From a virus, in the IMG/VR virus record IMGVR_UViG_3300025237_000001, positions 62,001-126,000 of that record: 64,000 nt of DNA; one strand, written 5' to 3'. Of the stretch, positions 33,530 to 40,787 are shown one piece after another; the stretch's first letter is position 1; every line of letters begins with the position of its first letter. The notes beneath the pieces were generated by a model. It was not told the origin of the DNA. It did not search any database and saw only the letters and a program-made list of their open reading frames with translations. Both the position numbers and the translations under genes were made by a program.

Positions 33530-34999
33530 ATGGGATTATTTAGAGCAGAAAATTTACTACGTGGTGTTGAAGCACAAACCACGTCAGGTGCTGAATTAGA
33601 AACAATATTATCAGGTTCTACAGCACAAAAAGCTGAGTTTGGGGCAATGTTGAGTACAAGACATATGGCACGTAGGATGGCGGGAAACCCTATCACTATG
33701 ACTGCTATTAATGCAAGTGATAAAGCAATTGAGACGGTTTTCACAAACACATCTACATATAACTTTAGACCAATAGAAGAAATTGCTAAAAACTCAGGGG
33801 CGATGGTAAACACTTCAACAACTTTAACTTCACTTAATGCAGTGACCGCAAATTCAATAGCTTTTGGTTATTTTAGTGCGTCAGAATTTTATGAAGGAGT
33901 TGCTGGAGTTAATATTTTAAACATCTTATCAACATTAATTGGGGATGCTCCAGGAACTCACGCAAGTTTAGCTGCAATGGTTGCAAATACAACAGCAATG
34001 AATGCAATCACAGTTAATACGGGGGCAGTAACAGCACTCGCATCAAGTGCTTTAGCAATGAATGAAGTTGTTTTAGTAGGTGCAGCAGTTGCAGACCTTG
34101 CTGGTAATACTGCCGCAATAACTATCATTGCTAATTCTGATATAGCAGTGACTATTGTTGGAGGTTCTACAATTGCAATTGATAATTTAACGACTGAAGC
34201 AAGAACAATAGTTACAGGTGTACCTTCAGCTTTAGCAATCCTTGGTGCTAATCATGATGGATGGCAATATATACTTGATACGTCTACAACATTGAATAAT
34301 AACATATTTAATTTACTTATTGCTTTTGGTGGGTTAGATGCTACTGTCTTTGGAGATGTAGCTTCAATATTTGCTGATGCAACTGCATCAGCAGCAGTTG
34401 CATCCAGTCACCCCGCAATGCAAGCAGTTGTAGCAGAGGCAAACAAAACTAAATATCCTGGAACAACAGGTGCAATGGATAAAATTATTGCTAGTGATAA
34501 CCTCGCAACAGTACTGGCTTCAAGTGTAGCTATAGCTCATATTACAGAAGATGAAGATATCATGGATGTATTAATAGCTAATGAAACTGCATTCCCACTA
34601 TTGTTAGATAGTTCAGCAGCAAAAGCAGCAATATTTACATCGTCAACATTAACAACAACTATGTTAACTGCTGAGTCTACATCTTTAGCAACTGTTCAAG
34701 GATTAGCACAATCTACAACGATTGTCAATGACGCTCTTATAGGTACATTTAAAACTTCTGGTGTAGCTGGAAATATGATACTTCTTACGGGAGTAATGGG
34801 GTCAATAGTTGCAACAACGTTGGCTAACACATTTAAAGGAGATACTCAAGCAGAATTTACTATTGGTATTCCAGGAACTTCTTTATCAAGTGGTCCAGTA
34901 AATATAAATCTACCGTTTACTAACATGGTTTGGGATATTGCGAGTATAGCGGCAACAGCCGCTGGTAATGTAACAATTACATATGTAGATTTTAATTAA
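33530..34999 (+). CDS. Ala/Thr-rich repetitive fibre protein
   Basis: In this 489-residue protein, much of residues 25-430 is a degenerate short repeat with the pattern (S/T)-x-A-(M/L)-x-x-(I/V)-(V/I)-x-x-(T/S/N) (for example MVANTTAMNAITVNTGAVTA, STIAIDNLTTEARTIVTGVP and SAAKAAIFTSSTLTTTMLTA). Such repeats build shafts in other phage fibres. The C-terminal ~60 residues (GDTQAEFTIGIPGTSLSSGP to ITYVDFN) are non-repetitive and probably the tip. No signal, membrane or catalytic motif. It lies just upstream of the tail sheath region. Confidence 0.62.
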   Translation: MGLFRAENLLRGVEAQTTSGAELETILSGSTAQKAEFGAMLSTRHMARRMAGNPITMTAINASDKAIETVFTNTSTYNFRPIEEIAKNSGAMVNTSTTLTSLNAVTANSIAFGYFSASEFYEGVAGVNILNILSTLIGDAPGTHASLAAMVANTTAMNAITVNTGAVTALASSALAMNEVVLVGAAVADLAGNTAAITIIANSDIAVTIVGGSTIAIDNLTTEARTIVTGVPSALAILGANHDGWQYILDTSTTLNNNIFNLLIAFGGLDATVFGDVASIFADATASAAVASSHPAMQAVVAEANKTKYPGTTGAMDKIIASDNLATVLASSVAIAHITEDEDIMDVLIANETAFPLLLDSSAAKAAIFTSSTLTTTMLTAESTSLATVQGLAQSTTIVNDALIGTFKTSGVAGNMILLTGVMGSIVATTLANTFKGDTQAEFTIGIPGTSLSSGPVNINLPFTNMVWDIASIAATAAGNVTITYVDFN

Positions 35000-35007
35000 A
35001 ATTTTAA

Positions 35008-35385
35008 ATGTCACAAGAATTAAATTATTACGGACATTTAAATGAAACTGGATTAACTGTTATAGCTAAAGTCTATAACAAATCTGGGGTTCAAGTCGGT
35101 GGTGATGTTACTTGTAGTGAATCGGGTGTTTTATCAATTTATATTGGTGATATGCCCACATTAGCTTTAGGTGAGTATGGCGTTAGATTTTTTAACGGTA
35201 TTGTGTTATTGGGTCAAGGTAATATTTTTTGGAACGGAACTGAAGAAGTTGAAATTTTGGATATTGAGTCGAAAGTTGATGTACTTGATACTGAAATGGA
35301 AATTATTGATGGTAAATTAATAACGGTTCAACATTCAATAAATGTTAACACAGAACTTTTAAAGAATAAACCTAATAATCCATAA
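35008..35385 (+). CDS. Small structural protein, possible fibre accessory
   Basis: In this 125-residue protein, the first 80 residues are beta-rich (LNYYGHLNETGLTVIAKVYN, LSIYIGDMPTLALGEYGVRF) and the last 35 form a heptad-like helix (VEILDIESKVDVLDTEMEII). Similar short proteins with a beta domain followed by a helix occur next to fibre genes in other phages. It lies 8 bases after the repetitive fibre gene and 4 bases before the convergent stop of the RHH gene. Function unknown. Confidence 0.5.
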   Translation: MSQELNYYGHLNETGLTVIAKVYNKSGVQVGGDVTCSESGVLSIYIGDMPTLALGEYGVRFFNGIVLLGQGNIFWNGTEEVEILDIESKVDVLDTEMEIIDGKLITVQHSINVNTELLKNKPNNP

Positions 35386-35389
35386 TAAA

Positions 35390-35545
35390 TTATGATTCCC
35401 CATATAGGTCTTTAGGTTTTAAACACGCTTCTTTTATTAGTTTCTCAACAAATCCAAACATTTTAAGTCCATTCTCATTACAATAATCTTTTAAAATTTT
35501 GTGAGTTGGTGGTGTTATTTTAAGGTTTTTACTACGTTTCATCAT
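35390..35545 (-). CDS. Small ribbon-helix-helix DNA-binding protein
   Basis: I take one of the tandem ATGs at 35545/35542 as start, giving about 51 residues; the frame can also open at a TTG at 35578, but that would run through an operator-like repeat. The sequence MMKRSKNLKITPPTHKILKD ... GLKMFGFVEKLIKEACLKPK has the Arc/MetJ RHH pattern: a basic beta strand, helix A (THKILKDYCNEN), a turn, helix B (FGFVEKLIKEAC). It is the only minus-strand gene in this late region. Upstream are two inverted repeats that could be its own operators. No toxin partner is visible. Confidence 0.68.
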   Translation of the reverse strand: MMKRSKNLKITPPTHKILKDYCNENGLKMFGFVEKLIKEACLKPKDLYGES

Positions 35546-35555
35546 TCTTTTACTA

Positions 35556-35590
35556 TAAGTATGACAAAAGGTAGACAAAAGTCATACTTA
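35556..35590. promoter_or_regulatory. Operator candidate 1: TAAGTATGAC / GTCATACTTA
   Basis: Perfect 10-base inverted repeat arms at 35556-35565 and 35581-35590 with a 15-base spacer, just upstream of the RHH gene start. The left arm runs into GTATGACAAAAG (35559-35570), a 12-mer that also occurs at the start of the other RHH-containing gene (24043-24054). Confidence 0.55.
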
Positions 35591-35615
35591 TTATGATGTA
35601 TTACATACATCATAA
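35591..35615. promoter_or_regulatory. Operator candidate 2: 11-base arms around TAC
   Basis: TTATGATGTAT (35591-35601) and ATACATCATAA (35605-35615) are perfect inverted repeats with a 3-base centre. It abuts operator candidate 1 and has no T-run on either side, so it is more like a protein-binding site than a terminator. Confidence 0.5.
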
Positions 35616-35641
35616 AAACTTTTGCTTTTATTTTTCATATT

Positions 35642-35649
35642 TATTTATA
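35642..35649 (+). promoter_or_regulatory. Late promoter element TATTTATA (tail sheath)
   Basis: TATTTATA within the palindromic TTATTTATAAATAA, 32 bases before the sheath ATG at 35682. The palindrome means the element could also face left toward the RHH gene. Confidence 0.6.
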
Positions 35650-35681
35650 AATAAGCTATAACAAATTTAAAATATTAAAAT

Positions 35682-38105
35682 ATGAGTTCTAACAACAGAG
35701 TATTCGTAAGCCCAGGAGTTTACACTTCAGAAAAAGATTTATCATTCGTAACACGTCAAGTTGGAGTAACAACATTGGGGTTAGCTGGCGAAACTACAAA
35801 AGGTCCAGCATTCCAACCAATTTTTGTTTCTGACTTCGGTGAGTTTACAAATTTCTTTGGTGGGTTAAACGGTACAAAATTTTCCGACACAGGTTACCCA
35901 AAATATGAATTGCCATATATCGCAAAATCATACTTCACAAAATCAAATCAAATGTATGTAACAAGAGTGTTAGGTTTTTCAGGATATGACGCTGGAGATT
36001 CTTGGGCTGTAACAGGTGATAATAATCAAGTGGTTGCACTTTTAAGAAGTAGAGCAACATATGATGCTAGTGAAATATTAGCGTTTGAGGTTACTGGAAG
36101 TACTTTAGGGATGGGGAATACATCTGCTGTCGCTTTAGACGCAGAGGCAACATTCACTCTTTCTGGTACATCTTTAGTATCTGGAGCGTTTTCATACGAA
36201 GTTTCATTCGATTCAACTAAAAAGAATTTCATTTCTAGAGTATTAGGGACTAACACTCAAGTTGGTCAAGCCCCTATTTATGTTGAAGAGATTTATTCTG
36301 AAATGTTAGCTGATTTAATCACTACATCAGGAATTACGGGTCTTACAACGTCTTTAGTTGAAACTACATCTGTAGACACTGATTATAAAACAGAATACTT
36401 ACCAGCGATATCACCATATGTGGTTTCAGAGATAAACGGTAACGTTATTAAAAAATTATTCAGATTCATTACGATTTCTGATGGTAATACTGCTAATAAA
36501 GAGGTTAAAATCTCTATTGAAAACATTAAACCTGATTCTAGAGAATTTGATATTAGAGTTAGAGCATTTTATGATAAAGACGCTAGTGTTGTTACTCTTG
36601 AAAAATTTTCAAGGTGTACAATGGACCCAAATTCTGACAACTTCGTTGCTAGAAGAATTGGTACTTTAGATGGTTTTTACGCATCTAAATCTAATTACTT
36701 ATTACTAGAGTTAGATACTGATGAAGATACTTCTGAATCATTCCCAGCGGGTATGACAGGTGTACCAACTAGAGAGTATACACTTCCAACATTGGCACCA
36801 GAAATAGAATATAACTTAGCTTATGTTCCTTACTCTAAAGTTAGAAAAATATACTTAGGTGTATCTGATACTGTAGGTATTGACCAAAATTTCTTTAATT
36901 TCTTAGGAAAGCAAACAACAACTGGCATGACACAAGGTTTCCACATGGATGTAGATGCTAGTGGGGTAACTGTAAATGGTGTTGGGTTTGTAACTGGAGA
37001 TTCAAATTTCCAAACTGACGCTCAATTAGAATTATCTGGTAATAGTTATACAAAATTATACTCAAGAAAATTCACAATGGCACCTTACGGTGGTTTTGAT
37101 GGATGGGATATTTATAGAGCTAGTAGAACTATCACTGACACTTATTCTAAAGGTCAATTAAAAAGTGAAGCTGCTAAAGCTAGTGGAGCGATTGAAACAA
37201 AGATTACTTCAACTGGTGACGAAGGAACAACTTCTGATTACTACGCTTACTTTGAAGCAATTAATACGTTCAATAACCCTGAAGCGATTAACATTAATGT
37301 GTTCGCAACTCCAGGTATTGACTTATTAAACAACACAAATCTTGTTGAAGAAACTATTGAAATGATAGAAGAAAAGAGATGTGATTCAATTTATCTTGCA
37401 ACTACTCCAGATGTAAATGCTGGTGATGATGCGATTATTGATGTTGATGACTTAGTGGGTCAATTAGACAACACTGGAATCGATAGTAATTACACGGCAA
37501 CGTACTGGCCTTGGGTTCAAGTAAATGATACAGACAATAATGTATTGATTTTCTTACCACCAACAAGAGACGTTTGTAGAAACATCGCATTAACTGATAA
37601 CGTATCACATCCATGGTTCGCAGTAGCTGGTGTTCAAAGAGGTATTGTACAAGCTGAGAAAGCTAGAGTTAAATTAACCCTAGACCAAAGAGATGTATTA
37701 TATGAAGGTAGAGTTAACCCGATTGCGACATTCGCATCTGAAGGTCTTGTGATTTTTGGTAACAAAAACTTACAAGTTAAAGAAACTGCTTTAAATAGAC
37801 TTAACGTAAGAAGATTATTATTACAAGCAAGAAAATTAATCTCTGCTGTATCAATAAGATTATTATTCGAACAAAACGATGAAGTTGTAAGAAACCAATT
37901 CAAATCATTAGTTAACCCAATTCTAGAGAACATTAGAAGTGAAAGAGGTTTAGTAGATTTCCGTGTGGAAGTTGATAACACTCCAGAAGCAATTGATAGA
38001 GGTGAGTTAAATGGTAGAATTTTTATCAAACCAACAAGAGCTTTAGAGTTCATAACTGTAGAATTCGTAGTGATGAACACAGGTGCTTCATTCGAAGACG
38101 TATAA
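35682..38105 (+). CDS. Tail sheath protein (T4 gp18-like)
   Basis: This subunit of the contractile sheath drives tail-tube insertion. The N-terminus SSNNRVFVSPGVYTSEKDLS plus LAGETTKGPAFQPIFVSDFG EFTNFFGG is the conserved sheath opening. The C-terminal part LNVRRLLLQARKLISAVSIR LLFEQNDEVVRNQFKSLVNP ILENI, then GLVDFRVEVDNTPEAIDRGE and a strand ITVEFVVMNTGASFEDV, is the conserved core that interacts with tube and neighbours. At 807 residues it is longer than T4 gp18 (659), with the variable outer domains accounting for the difference. It is read from its own late promoter and followed by a strong stem-loop overlapping the tube promoter. Confidence 0.95.
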   Translation: MSSNNRVFVSPGVYTSEKDLSFVTRQVGVTTLGLAGETTKGPAFQPIFVSDFGEFTNFFGGLNGTKFSDTGYPKYELPYIAKSYFTKSNQMYVTRVLGFSGYDAGDSWAVTGDNNQVVALLRSRATYDASEILAFEVTGSTLGMGNTSAVALDAEATFTLSGTSLVSGAFSYEVSFDSTKKNFISRVLGTNTQVGQAPIYVEEIYSEMLADLITTSGITGLTTSLVETTSVDTDYKTEYLPAISPYVVSEINGNVIKKLFRFITISDGNTANKEVKISIENIKPDSREFDIRVRAFYDKDASVVTLEKFSRCTMDPNSDNFVARRIGTLDGFYASKSNYLLLELDTDEDTSESFPAGMTGVPTREYTLPTLAPEIEYNLAYVPYSKVRKIYLGVSDTVGIDQNFFNFLGKQTTTGMTQGFHMDVDASGVTVNGVGFVTGDSNFQTDAQLELSGNSYTKLYSRKFTMAPYGGFDGWDIYRASRTITDTYSKGQLKSEAAKASGAIETKITSTGDEGTTSDYYAYFEAINTFNNPEAININVFATPGIDLLNNTNLVEETIEMIEEKRCDSIYLATTPDVNAGDDAIIDVDDLVGQLDNTGIDSNYTATYWPWVQVNDTDNNVLIFLPPTRDVCRNIALTDNVSHPWFAVAGVQRGIVQAEKARVKLTLDQRDVLYEGRVNPIATFASEGLVIFGNKNLQVKETALNRLNVRRLLLQARKLISAVSIRLLFEQNDEVVRNQFKSLVNPILENIRSERGLVDFRVEVDNTPEAIDRGELNGRIFIKPTRALEFITVEFVVMNTGASFEDV

Positions 38106-38117
38106 AAAAAAATTAAT

Positions 38118-38149
38118 ATATGTGAGGAAATTTTTCTTTCCTCACATAT
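38118..38149 (+). terminator. Stem-loop terminator after tail sheath
   Basis: ATATGTGAGGAAA (38118-38130) pairs perfectly with TTTCCTCACATAT (38137-38149), 13 bp with a T-rich 6-base loop. The 3' arm overlaps the late promoter of the tube gene, so it may attenuate rather than end transcription. Confidence 0.7.
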
Positions 38150-38154
38150 TTATA
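38147..38154 (+). promoter_or_regulatory. Late promoter element TATTTATA (tail tube)
   Basis: TATTTATA overlapping the end of the sheath terminator stem, 37 bases before the tube ATG at 38192. Confidence 0.6.
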
Positions 38155-38191
38155 ATTAAATAAGATAAATTAAAATTAAAACAAATATATT

Positions 38192-38680
38192 ATGAGTGAT
38201 TTACTAATGAAAATGCCCGTACCTTACGAACCAAAGAAAAAAAATAGATGGTTAATGAGATTCCCAGCTGAATTGGGTATTCAACAATGGTGGTTACAAT
38301 CAGCATCACGTCCTTCAATCGAACAAAATGAAGTTGAGATTCCATTCTTAAACACTTCAACATGGGTGATTGGTAGATTTACATGGTCAACTATAGATGT
38401 TGTCTTTAGAGATGCTATAGGACCTTCATCTGCCCAAGCTATTATGGAATGGGTAAGATTACAATCAGAATCTGTAACAGGTAGACAAGGTTATGCTGCT
38501 GGTTACAAGAAAGACATCGAAATTGAGATGTTAGACCCAACTGGAGTTGTTGTTGAGAAATGGCAATTACAAGGTTCTATGTTAACTAACGTAGGATTTG
38601 GTGACCTAGCAATGGATGATGACGGTATCGCTGACATTACAACAACAATTAGATTTGACAGAGCAATCTTAATCTTCTAA
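38192..38680 (+). CDS. Tail tube protein (T4 gp19-like)
   Basis: This 162-residue protein (T4 gp19 has 163) forms the rigid inner tube through which DNA passes. Features seen are the early RWLMRFPAELGIQQWWLQSA, EVEIPFLNTSTWVIGRFTWS TIDVVFRD, the loop SSAQAIMEWVRLQSESVTGR QGYAAGYKKDIEIEMLDPTG, and the terminal strands KWQLQGSMLTNVGFGDLAMD DDGIADITTTIRFDRAIL, all in the usual gp19 order. It follows the sheath gene as in T4-type genomes, and is followed by a terminator. Confidence 0.94.
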   Translation: MSDLLMKMPVPYEPKKKNRWLMRFPAELGIQQWWLQSASRPSIEQNEVEIPFLNTSTWVIGRFTWSTIDVVFRDAIGPSSAQAIMEWVRLQSESVTGRQGYAAGYKKDIEIEMLDPTGVVVEKWQLQGSMLTNVGFGDLAMDDDGIADITTTIRFDRAILIF

Positions 38681-38706
38681 TACGGTTTTAGACCGAAATA
38701 AAACTT

Positions 38707-38732
38707 AAACCTTTATTTAATTATAAGGGTTT
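38707..38732 (+). terminator. Intrinsic terminator after tail tube
   Basis: AAACCTTTAT (38707-38716) pairs with ATAAGGGTTT (38723-38732; one G-U) and is followed by a run of T. A second small hairpin CGGTTTTAGACCG lies just after the tube stop. Confidence 0.75.
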
Positions 38733-38753
38733 TTTTATGAAATAATTTAAAAT

Positions 38754-39440
38754 ATGATGTATATAAAATTTATATTAGGACAATTAAAAGTATTTGGAAT
38801 GGTTATAATAACATTCTTTATATTTCCATTTGTAACCTATCCTAGAAGGAGAGAGATTTGGGGAATGAAAAATGAACCATTAAAGAAATGGTATTGGTGG
38901 TATTCCGATACTTCTGAAACTGGATTTGGTAATGATGAAACAGATAATTATAATTACCTTAATTCAACTTATGGTATTTACGAACTTGTTAAGAAAAGAA
39001 ATTCACTAGGACATTGGGTTCCTGATTATGAGAAATTCGAAACATTTGGAAAATTAAGGAAATGGTTTTTATCATTTCATTGGCTTGTGTTTAGAAATGG
39101 TGCTTGGAACTATATTAGTACAACTAAACCAAAAACCACCAACATAACTAATCTTAGGTGTGTTAAATTAGTAGGTGATGCTGATTGTGATGTGGTAAGA
39201 AACAAAATGATACATGGTGTTCAATCTCTTAAATGGGAAGCAGAAGGTAAACCACAATTTCTATATTCATTTACTAAGAAAGCTAAGTGGTATAATATAC
39301 AACGATTAGGGGCATTAATATTCTCTTTTAAGAATTATAAATATTATACATTTGTTTGGGGTTCATCAATATGGAATGAAAAAATAAGTGATAATAGGTT
39401 TATCGTAAAAACAAGAGTATTTAATCTAGAAGACGTTTAA
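38754..39440 (+). CDS. W-rich membrane-anchored protein, paralogue 1
   Basis: This 228-residue protein has an N-terminal hydrophobic helix (FILGQLKVFGMVIITFFIFP, about 5-27) followed by a basic stretch, then a Trp/Tyr-rich soluble part (KKWYWWYSDTSETGFG, FRNGAWNYISTT, LKWEAEGKPQFLYSFTKKAK). The N-in anchor and charge bias suggest an inner-membrane protein with one TM. It shares pattern and length with the next gene. I think related W-rich membrane proteins exist in other phages but know no function. Its position between tube and tail-chaperone genes is odd for a membrane protein. Confidence 0.55.
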   Translation: MMYIKFILGQLKVFGMVIITFFIFPFVTYPRRREIWGMKNEPLKKWYWWYSDTSETGFGNDETDNYNYLNSTYGIYELVKKRNSLGHWVPDYEKFETFGKLRKWFLSFHWLVFRNGAWNYISTTKPKTTNITNLRCVKLVGDADCDVVRNKMIHGVQSLKWEAEGKPQFLYSFTKKAKWYNIQRLGALIFSFKNYKYYTFVWGSSIWNEKISDNRFIVKTRVFNLEDV

Positions 39441-39441
39441 A

Positions 39442-40086
39442 ATGATGTACAATAAATTTATTTTATTACAAATACTAATGTTATTTATCTTTGTGATAAA
39501 TTTAGTGTTATACCCAATAAGTTATATATTTAGAAAATCAATTATGAATAAGCCAAATCTTTGGAAATGGTTAATATTGTATTGGTTCTCTAATGATTCT
39601 GAAACAGGTTCGTCAAACCCAGAAATTAATTTTATTAATAATTGGTATGGAGTTTACCAAATATATAATCGAGATTATATAAAATTTAAAACACTTAATT
39701 GGTTTCAAAAATTTAAATTATCGTATCGATGGAACGGATTAAGAAATCCAAATTGGAATTTACAAACTGAATTTAAACCAAAAGAGGGTGAAAAAACGAA
39801 TATAGTTGAATTAGAATTTGAAGGTGATAATAATATTTTCACTTGGAGAAATAAAACCACTTTTGGTAAACAATTTGTTATTTGGGAAATAGATGGTACT
39901 AAATATTTTAGATATTCCTATACAAGAAATTTAAAACAGTATTCACCCAACAGGTTAATCACTAGATTTATATCTTGGATAGGTAATAAAACAAATTTAT
40001 ACTCATATAAAGAAAATGAATACGTTAATTTCATGGCTGGTACTGGTAACAGTAGATTTATTCTAAAATATAGAACATTTAAATAA
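39442..40086 (+). CDS. W-rich membrane-anchored protein, paralogue 2
   Basis: This 214-residue protein is parallel to its neighbour: N-terminal TM (FILLQILMLFIFVINLVLYP, about 5-27), the motif WLILYWFSNDSETGSSNPEI against WYWWYSDTSETGFGND in paralogue 1, LRNPNWNLQTEFKPK against FRNGAWNYISTTKPK, and a matching C-terminus (GNSRFILKYRTFK against DNRFIVKTRVFN). It starts one base after the stop of paralogue 1, so the two are a coupled tandem duplication. Function unknown; a membrane receptor for a phage assembly or exclusion function is possible. Confidence 0.55.
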   Translation: MMYNKFILLQILMLFIFVINLVLYPISYIFRKSIMNKPNLWKWLILYWFSNDSETGSSNPEINFINNWYGVYQIYNRDYIKFKTLNWFQKFKLSYRWNGLRNPNWNLQTEFKPKEGEKTNIVELEFEGDNNIFTWRNKTTFGKQFVIWEIDGTKYFRYSYTRNLKQYSPNRLITRFISWIGNKTNLYSYKENEYVNFMAGTGNSRFILKYRTFK

Positions 40087-40130
40087 TATTAAAATAAACG
40101 GTTAGGACCGCTTATAGTCAAACGGCTATT

Positions 40131-40165
40131 GAAAACCACTTAAGTTCGCTACTAAAGTGGTTTTC
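40131..40165 (+). terminator. Strong stem-loop terminator
   Basis: GAAAACCACTT (40131-40141) pairs perfectly with AAGTGGTTTTC (40155-40165), 11 bp with a 13-base loop, followed by CACTTTTATAA. A small CGGT-TAGG-ACCG hairpin lies upstream at 40099-40110. Confidence 0.7.
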
Positions 40166-40178
40166 CACTTTTATAAAC

Positions 40179-40186
40179 TATTTATA
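40179..40186 (+). promoter_or_regulatory. Late promoter element TATTTATA
   Basis: TATTTATA ends only 2 bases before the ATG at 40189 but 26 bases before the in-frame ATG at 40213, so the second ATG may be the used start. Confidence 0.55.
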
Positions 40187-40188
40187 AT

Positions 40189-40353
40189 ATGAGTAATGAT
40201 AAAAAAACACATATGGCTAAAGCTAATAAACTTTTCCAAGAAAGACTTAGAGCTGAAAGCGCAAATACTGAGGAACCTAAAGAAATGACGGTTGTACCTG
40301 ATATTAACCCAAGTTTAACCAATTTATTAAACCCCTTAATGAAGAACCAATAA
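40189..40353 (+). CDS. Small protein (54 aa, or 46 aa from 40213)
   Basis: This frame starts MSNDKKTHMAKANKLFQERL and ends NPSLTNLLNPLMKNQ, two bases before the next gene. If transcription starts the usual few bases after the TATTTATA element, the first ATG would not be on the mRNA and the internal ATG at 40213 (MAKANKLFQERLRAES) would be the start. The sequence is a helix followed by an extended acidic part. No family is recognised. Tight packing with the 40356 gene supports it being real. Confidence 0.55.
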   Translation: MSNDKKTHMAKANKLFQERLRAESANTEEPKEMTVVPDINPSLTNLLNPLMKNQ

Positions 40354-40355
40354 TT

Positions 40356-40724
40356 ATGAGAAGACAAGATAAATTAAAGAATATAGCAAAAATTAACAAA
40401 CGTTTAAATGAGAATAGATTTAGTTGGGATGGAACATATGCCAATGAAGTTAATGAAGATGAAGTTAATGAAGACGAAGTTGTAGAAGGTGATGTTGAAG
40501 ATTATAACCATTTATATGACGTTGAAGCATCTTCTAAAGATGATGATGTTGTTGACCCTTATACAATTAAAGAAAAACAAATGATTGCTTTAGGTAGTGA
40601 TATTGAAATGGTTGATGAAGATTGTGGATGTCCTTTAGACCAACCAGAACCAACTGACGTAGATAAAAGTCAATGGTTTTCACAAGAAGATGGGGAAAGA
40701 CTTACCGATAAAATATTTAATTAA
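40356..40724 (+). CDS. Hypothetical acidic protein (122 aa)
   Basis: The short basic N-terminal helix (RRQDKLKNIAKINKRLNENR) is followed by a strongly acidic region containing EVNEDEVNEDEVVEGDVEDY and a C-terminal part with a cysteine pair (DEDCGCPLDQPEP). No family recognised. The acidic, probably disordered nature and its place directly before the tail-chaperone gene are compatible with a small assembly or scaffold role. It is co-transcribed with the 54-residue gene. Confidence 0.5.
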   Translation: MRRQDKLKNIAKINKRLNENRFSWDGTYANEVNEDEVNEDEVVEGDVEDYNHLYDVEASSKDDDVVDPYTIKEKQMIALGSDIEMVDEDCGCPLDQPEPTDVDKSQWFSQEDGERLTDKIFN

Positions 40725-40745
40725 ACTAAAAAACTTTACTTTAAC

Positions 40746-40753
40746 TATTTATT
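40746..40753 (+). promoter_or_regulatory. Late promoter element TATTTATT (one mismatch)
   Basis: TATTTATT followed by ATATATAATATAA, 34 bases before the ATG at 40788. Confidence 0.45.
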
Positions 40754-40787
40754 ATATATAATATAATTAAATTAATGTTTTTAACAA

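Noticed and set aside
35546-35578. TTG-started extension of the RHH protein
   Set aside because: It would place coding sequence over an operator-like inverted repeat, and tandem ATGs lie directly before the RHH domain.
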